Shown here: positions 63,601-64,000 of the stretch, piece by piece
Layout: each line of letters opens with the position of its first letter
Numbering within the stretch: the stretch's first letter is position 1
Source of the DNA: Cruorifilaria tuberocauda
Lineage: Eukaryota > Nematoda > Chromadorea > Rhabditida > Onchocercidae
Length of the DNA: 64,000 nucleotides
Direction of reading: 5' to 3'
Assembly (NCBI GenBank): GCA_013365365.1
Contig: JABVXU010000090.1
Coordinates: 62,001-126,000, forward strand
The notes under the pieces: generated by a model
Seen by the model: only the letters and a program-made list of their open reading frames with translations
Database searches by the model: none
Told to the model about the DNA's origin: nothing
Program-made: the position numbers and the translations under genes

Positions 63601-63896
63601 ATAATAGTAGTAATGGAGAGATAAAAGACCGGAATAATAACAATCAACCAAAAGGTTTTGTTTTTTGGATGAGAAGGAGCAAATATAGAAGAAAATATTA
63701 GACAAATTTCTGAACTAAAACTAAAATCGTTTTTTGAATACTGAAATTGCGATAACTTCCGGTTCTTTTTTATAAAGAAATGTAATATGTGAAAGAAAAG
63801 AAAAAAGAAACAATGAATAGCTTTGATTAATGTTACAAAACTTACGGAAACTCTAAGTGGCAGTTTCACGTAACAACGAGCGTGTATACGTAGCAT
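42322..63896 (-). CDS. tentative long-intron gene, unknown product (assembled from six candidate exons)
   Basis: Candidate minus-strand exons in order: 63846-63896, 63036-63083, 50296-50383, 49493-49574, 45062-45244, 42322-42382. Phases match at each join and give about 170 residues with a stop at 42322. The strongest exon is 45062-45244. It is GC-richer than its surroundings, begins after ATTGCATTGCAG and encodes a polar stretch with GDYDERSWFGESGVPNPARD and DPIAQFLALLKKP. The 50296-50383 exon (FLRNTEYEPTKLISNDRYDV) ends at a strong GTATGT donor. The 63036-63083 exon has TTACTTTCAG and GTAAGTTT on its two sides. Weak points are the GATAAG acceptor and GTTTTT donor of the 49.5-kb exon. The 12-kb gap, in which exons may be missed, is another. 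Phase agreement alone is modest evidence, so the exons may belong to more than one gene. I recognise no family. Confidence 0.3.
45062..45244 (-). CDS. best-supported isolated coding exon in the 36-64 kb stretch
   Basis: Only one frame is open across these 183 bases; the other two hit stops within three codons of the acceptor. Base composition rises sharply (GGGCACGCCAC, CGCGCGAG-type words on the plus strand) against an AT-rich background, as in the known exons of this window. The acceptor is GCATTGCAG and the donor is ATCAG|GTTTTT. The encoded segment is charged and Pro/Gly-containing with no membrane span. It is listed separately from the tentative gene because it stands even if the other joins are wrong. 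Confidence 0.55.
47255..47286. repeat. (CT)n microsatellite, interrupted
   Basis: A run of CT dinucleotides is broken by two CCCT units. It lies in intronic or intergenic sequence of the gene-poor part, and no function is visible. Confidence 0.8.
50658..50721. repeat. cluster of imperfect AGTACT/CTAGTAC repeats
   Basis: The words ACTAGTACTCTAGT, AGTAGTACTTTAGTAGTACT and ACTAGTACTCTAGTTC recur within about 65 bases, giving nested direct and inverted repeats. They could fold into alternative hairpins. No gene or element boundary is associated with them. Confidence 0.6.
56041..56071. repeat. perfect 15-bp inverted repeat with one-base loop
   Basis: AAACTTCCTGGTCTG, then A, then its exact reverse complement. 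It is GC-richer than the flanks and lies 76 bases before a CA microsatellite. No flanking target-site duplication or transposase was seen, so it is not called a mobile element. Confidence 0.9.
56147..56188. repeat. (CA)21 microsatellite
   Basis: Twenty-one perfect CA units are followed by TGCACGTACGG and then a (GACA)5 run at 56214-56233. Two overlapping reading frames across the region owe their length to the repeat and are not called. Confidence 0.95.
56214..56233. repeat. (GACA)5 microsatellite
   Basis: Five perfect GACA units lie 25 bases after the CA microsatellite, giving a compound simple-sequence locus. Confidence 0.85.
56480..57010. promoter_or_regulatory. GATAATGATA-rich block
   Basis: GATAATGATA-type words recur throughout, both as ATGATAATGATA and as TTATCATGATAATG. 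The block could be a degenerate repeat derived from a TGATAA unit or a cluster of GATA-factor sites. No gene start is nearby, so a regulatory role is only a possibility. Confidence 0.3.
57595..57622. repeat. (CA)14 microsatellite
   Basis: Fourteen perfect CA units are followed by TGCAC, the same five bases that follow the (CA)21 tract about 1.4 kb upstream. Confidence 0.93.
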
Positions 63897-64000
63897 ATTA
63901 ACGCATTTCTTAACACTTTATACACTTTGCGCCTTCCAAGCAATTTTAATAAATATTTAAAGTTGAAATTTTGAATAAATATTTAAATTGAAAAATTTTT
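57625..64000. other. AT-rich stretch with no confident gene
   Basis: Apart from the possible secreted protein at 62377-62625 and two candidate exons (63036-63083, 63846-63896), I see nothing I can support. The long minus-strand frame at 61337-61867 is explained by pyrimidine bias. ACTGATAA-type words appear around 61100-61125. Confidence 0.4.
62377..62625 (-). CDS. possible small secreted protein, 82 aa
   Basis: A single open frame starts in a good A-rich context (GTAATAAAATG) with a typical signal peptide, MNVLTLIALFITSLANTIIM. A polar, Asn/Lys-rich mature region with one cysteine follows and ends in NLIKMINF. It resembles small secreted peptides of parasitic nematodes in layout only; I do not recognise the sequence. 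Against it stand its AT-rich codons, the lack of introns, and the absence of an obvious leader acceptor just upstream. It could also lie inside an intron of the tentative minus-strand gene. Confidence 0.35.
   Translation of the reverse strand: MNVLTLIALFITSLANTIIMQFQNNAKSLKKRIHVGTVQNYARGTEFSDNIQKCTTRNEFMIRSNTNQIDSLDKNLIKMINF

Overview
The window is AT-rich (roughly 70% A+T by eye) eukaryotic DNA. Its genes are split into many small exons by AT-rich introns ending in TTTCAG or TTTTAG. Several starts sit directly behind a splice acceptor, as expected for spliced-leader trans-splicing. Together with a SID-3/ARK-1-like ACK kinase and a receptor kinase resembling the nematode KIN-15/KIN-16 group, this points to a nematode. 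The base composition, long introns and gene-poor stretches would suit a clade III parasitic (filarial-type) worm, but the species is not provable from the window.

Layout. 26-63: possible last exon of an upstream gene. 276-1626 (+): complete four-exon MBLAC1/SWIP-10-type metallo-beta-lactamase protein. 4253-13320 (+): complete 26-exon ACK/TNK2-family tyrosine kinase (SAM-like, kinase, SH3, CRIB, proline-rich tail, UBA), about 1,062 residues. 16536-17162 (+): two-exon small membrane protein of 98 residues. 18166-25534 (-): complete 12-exon receptor tyrosine kinase of about 626 residues, convergent with the small gene. 31266-35486 (-): five-exon single-span membrane protein of 187 residues. 35487-64000: mostly empty of confident genes. 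It holds a tentative long-intron minus-strand gene assembled from six phase-compatible exons (42322-63896), a possible small secreted protein at 62377-62625 (-), two CA microsatellites, a perfect hairpin and TGATAA-rich patches.

All exon models were built by hand from splice consensus, reading phase and family resemblance. The first four complete models keep frame across every junction. The two kinases would both act in phosphotyrosine signalling, an intracellular Cdc42-linked kinase beside a receptor kinase, but adjacency alone does not show they work together. The most unusual observation is that three ACK junctions look like GC-AG introns with the GCAAGT donor. I saw no CRISPR, rRNA, tRNA, recognisable transposon or virus-derived gene.
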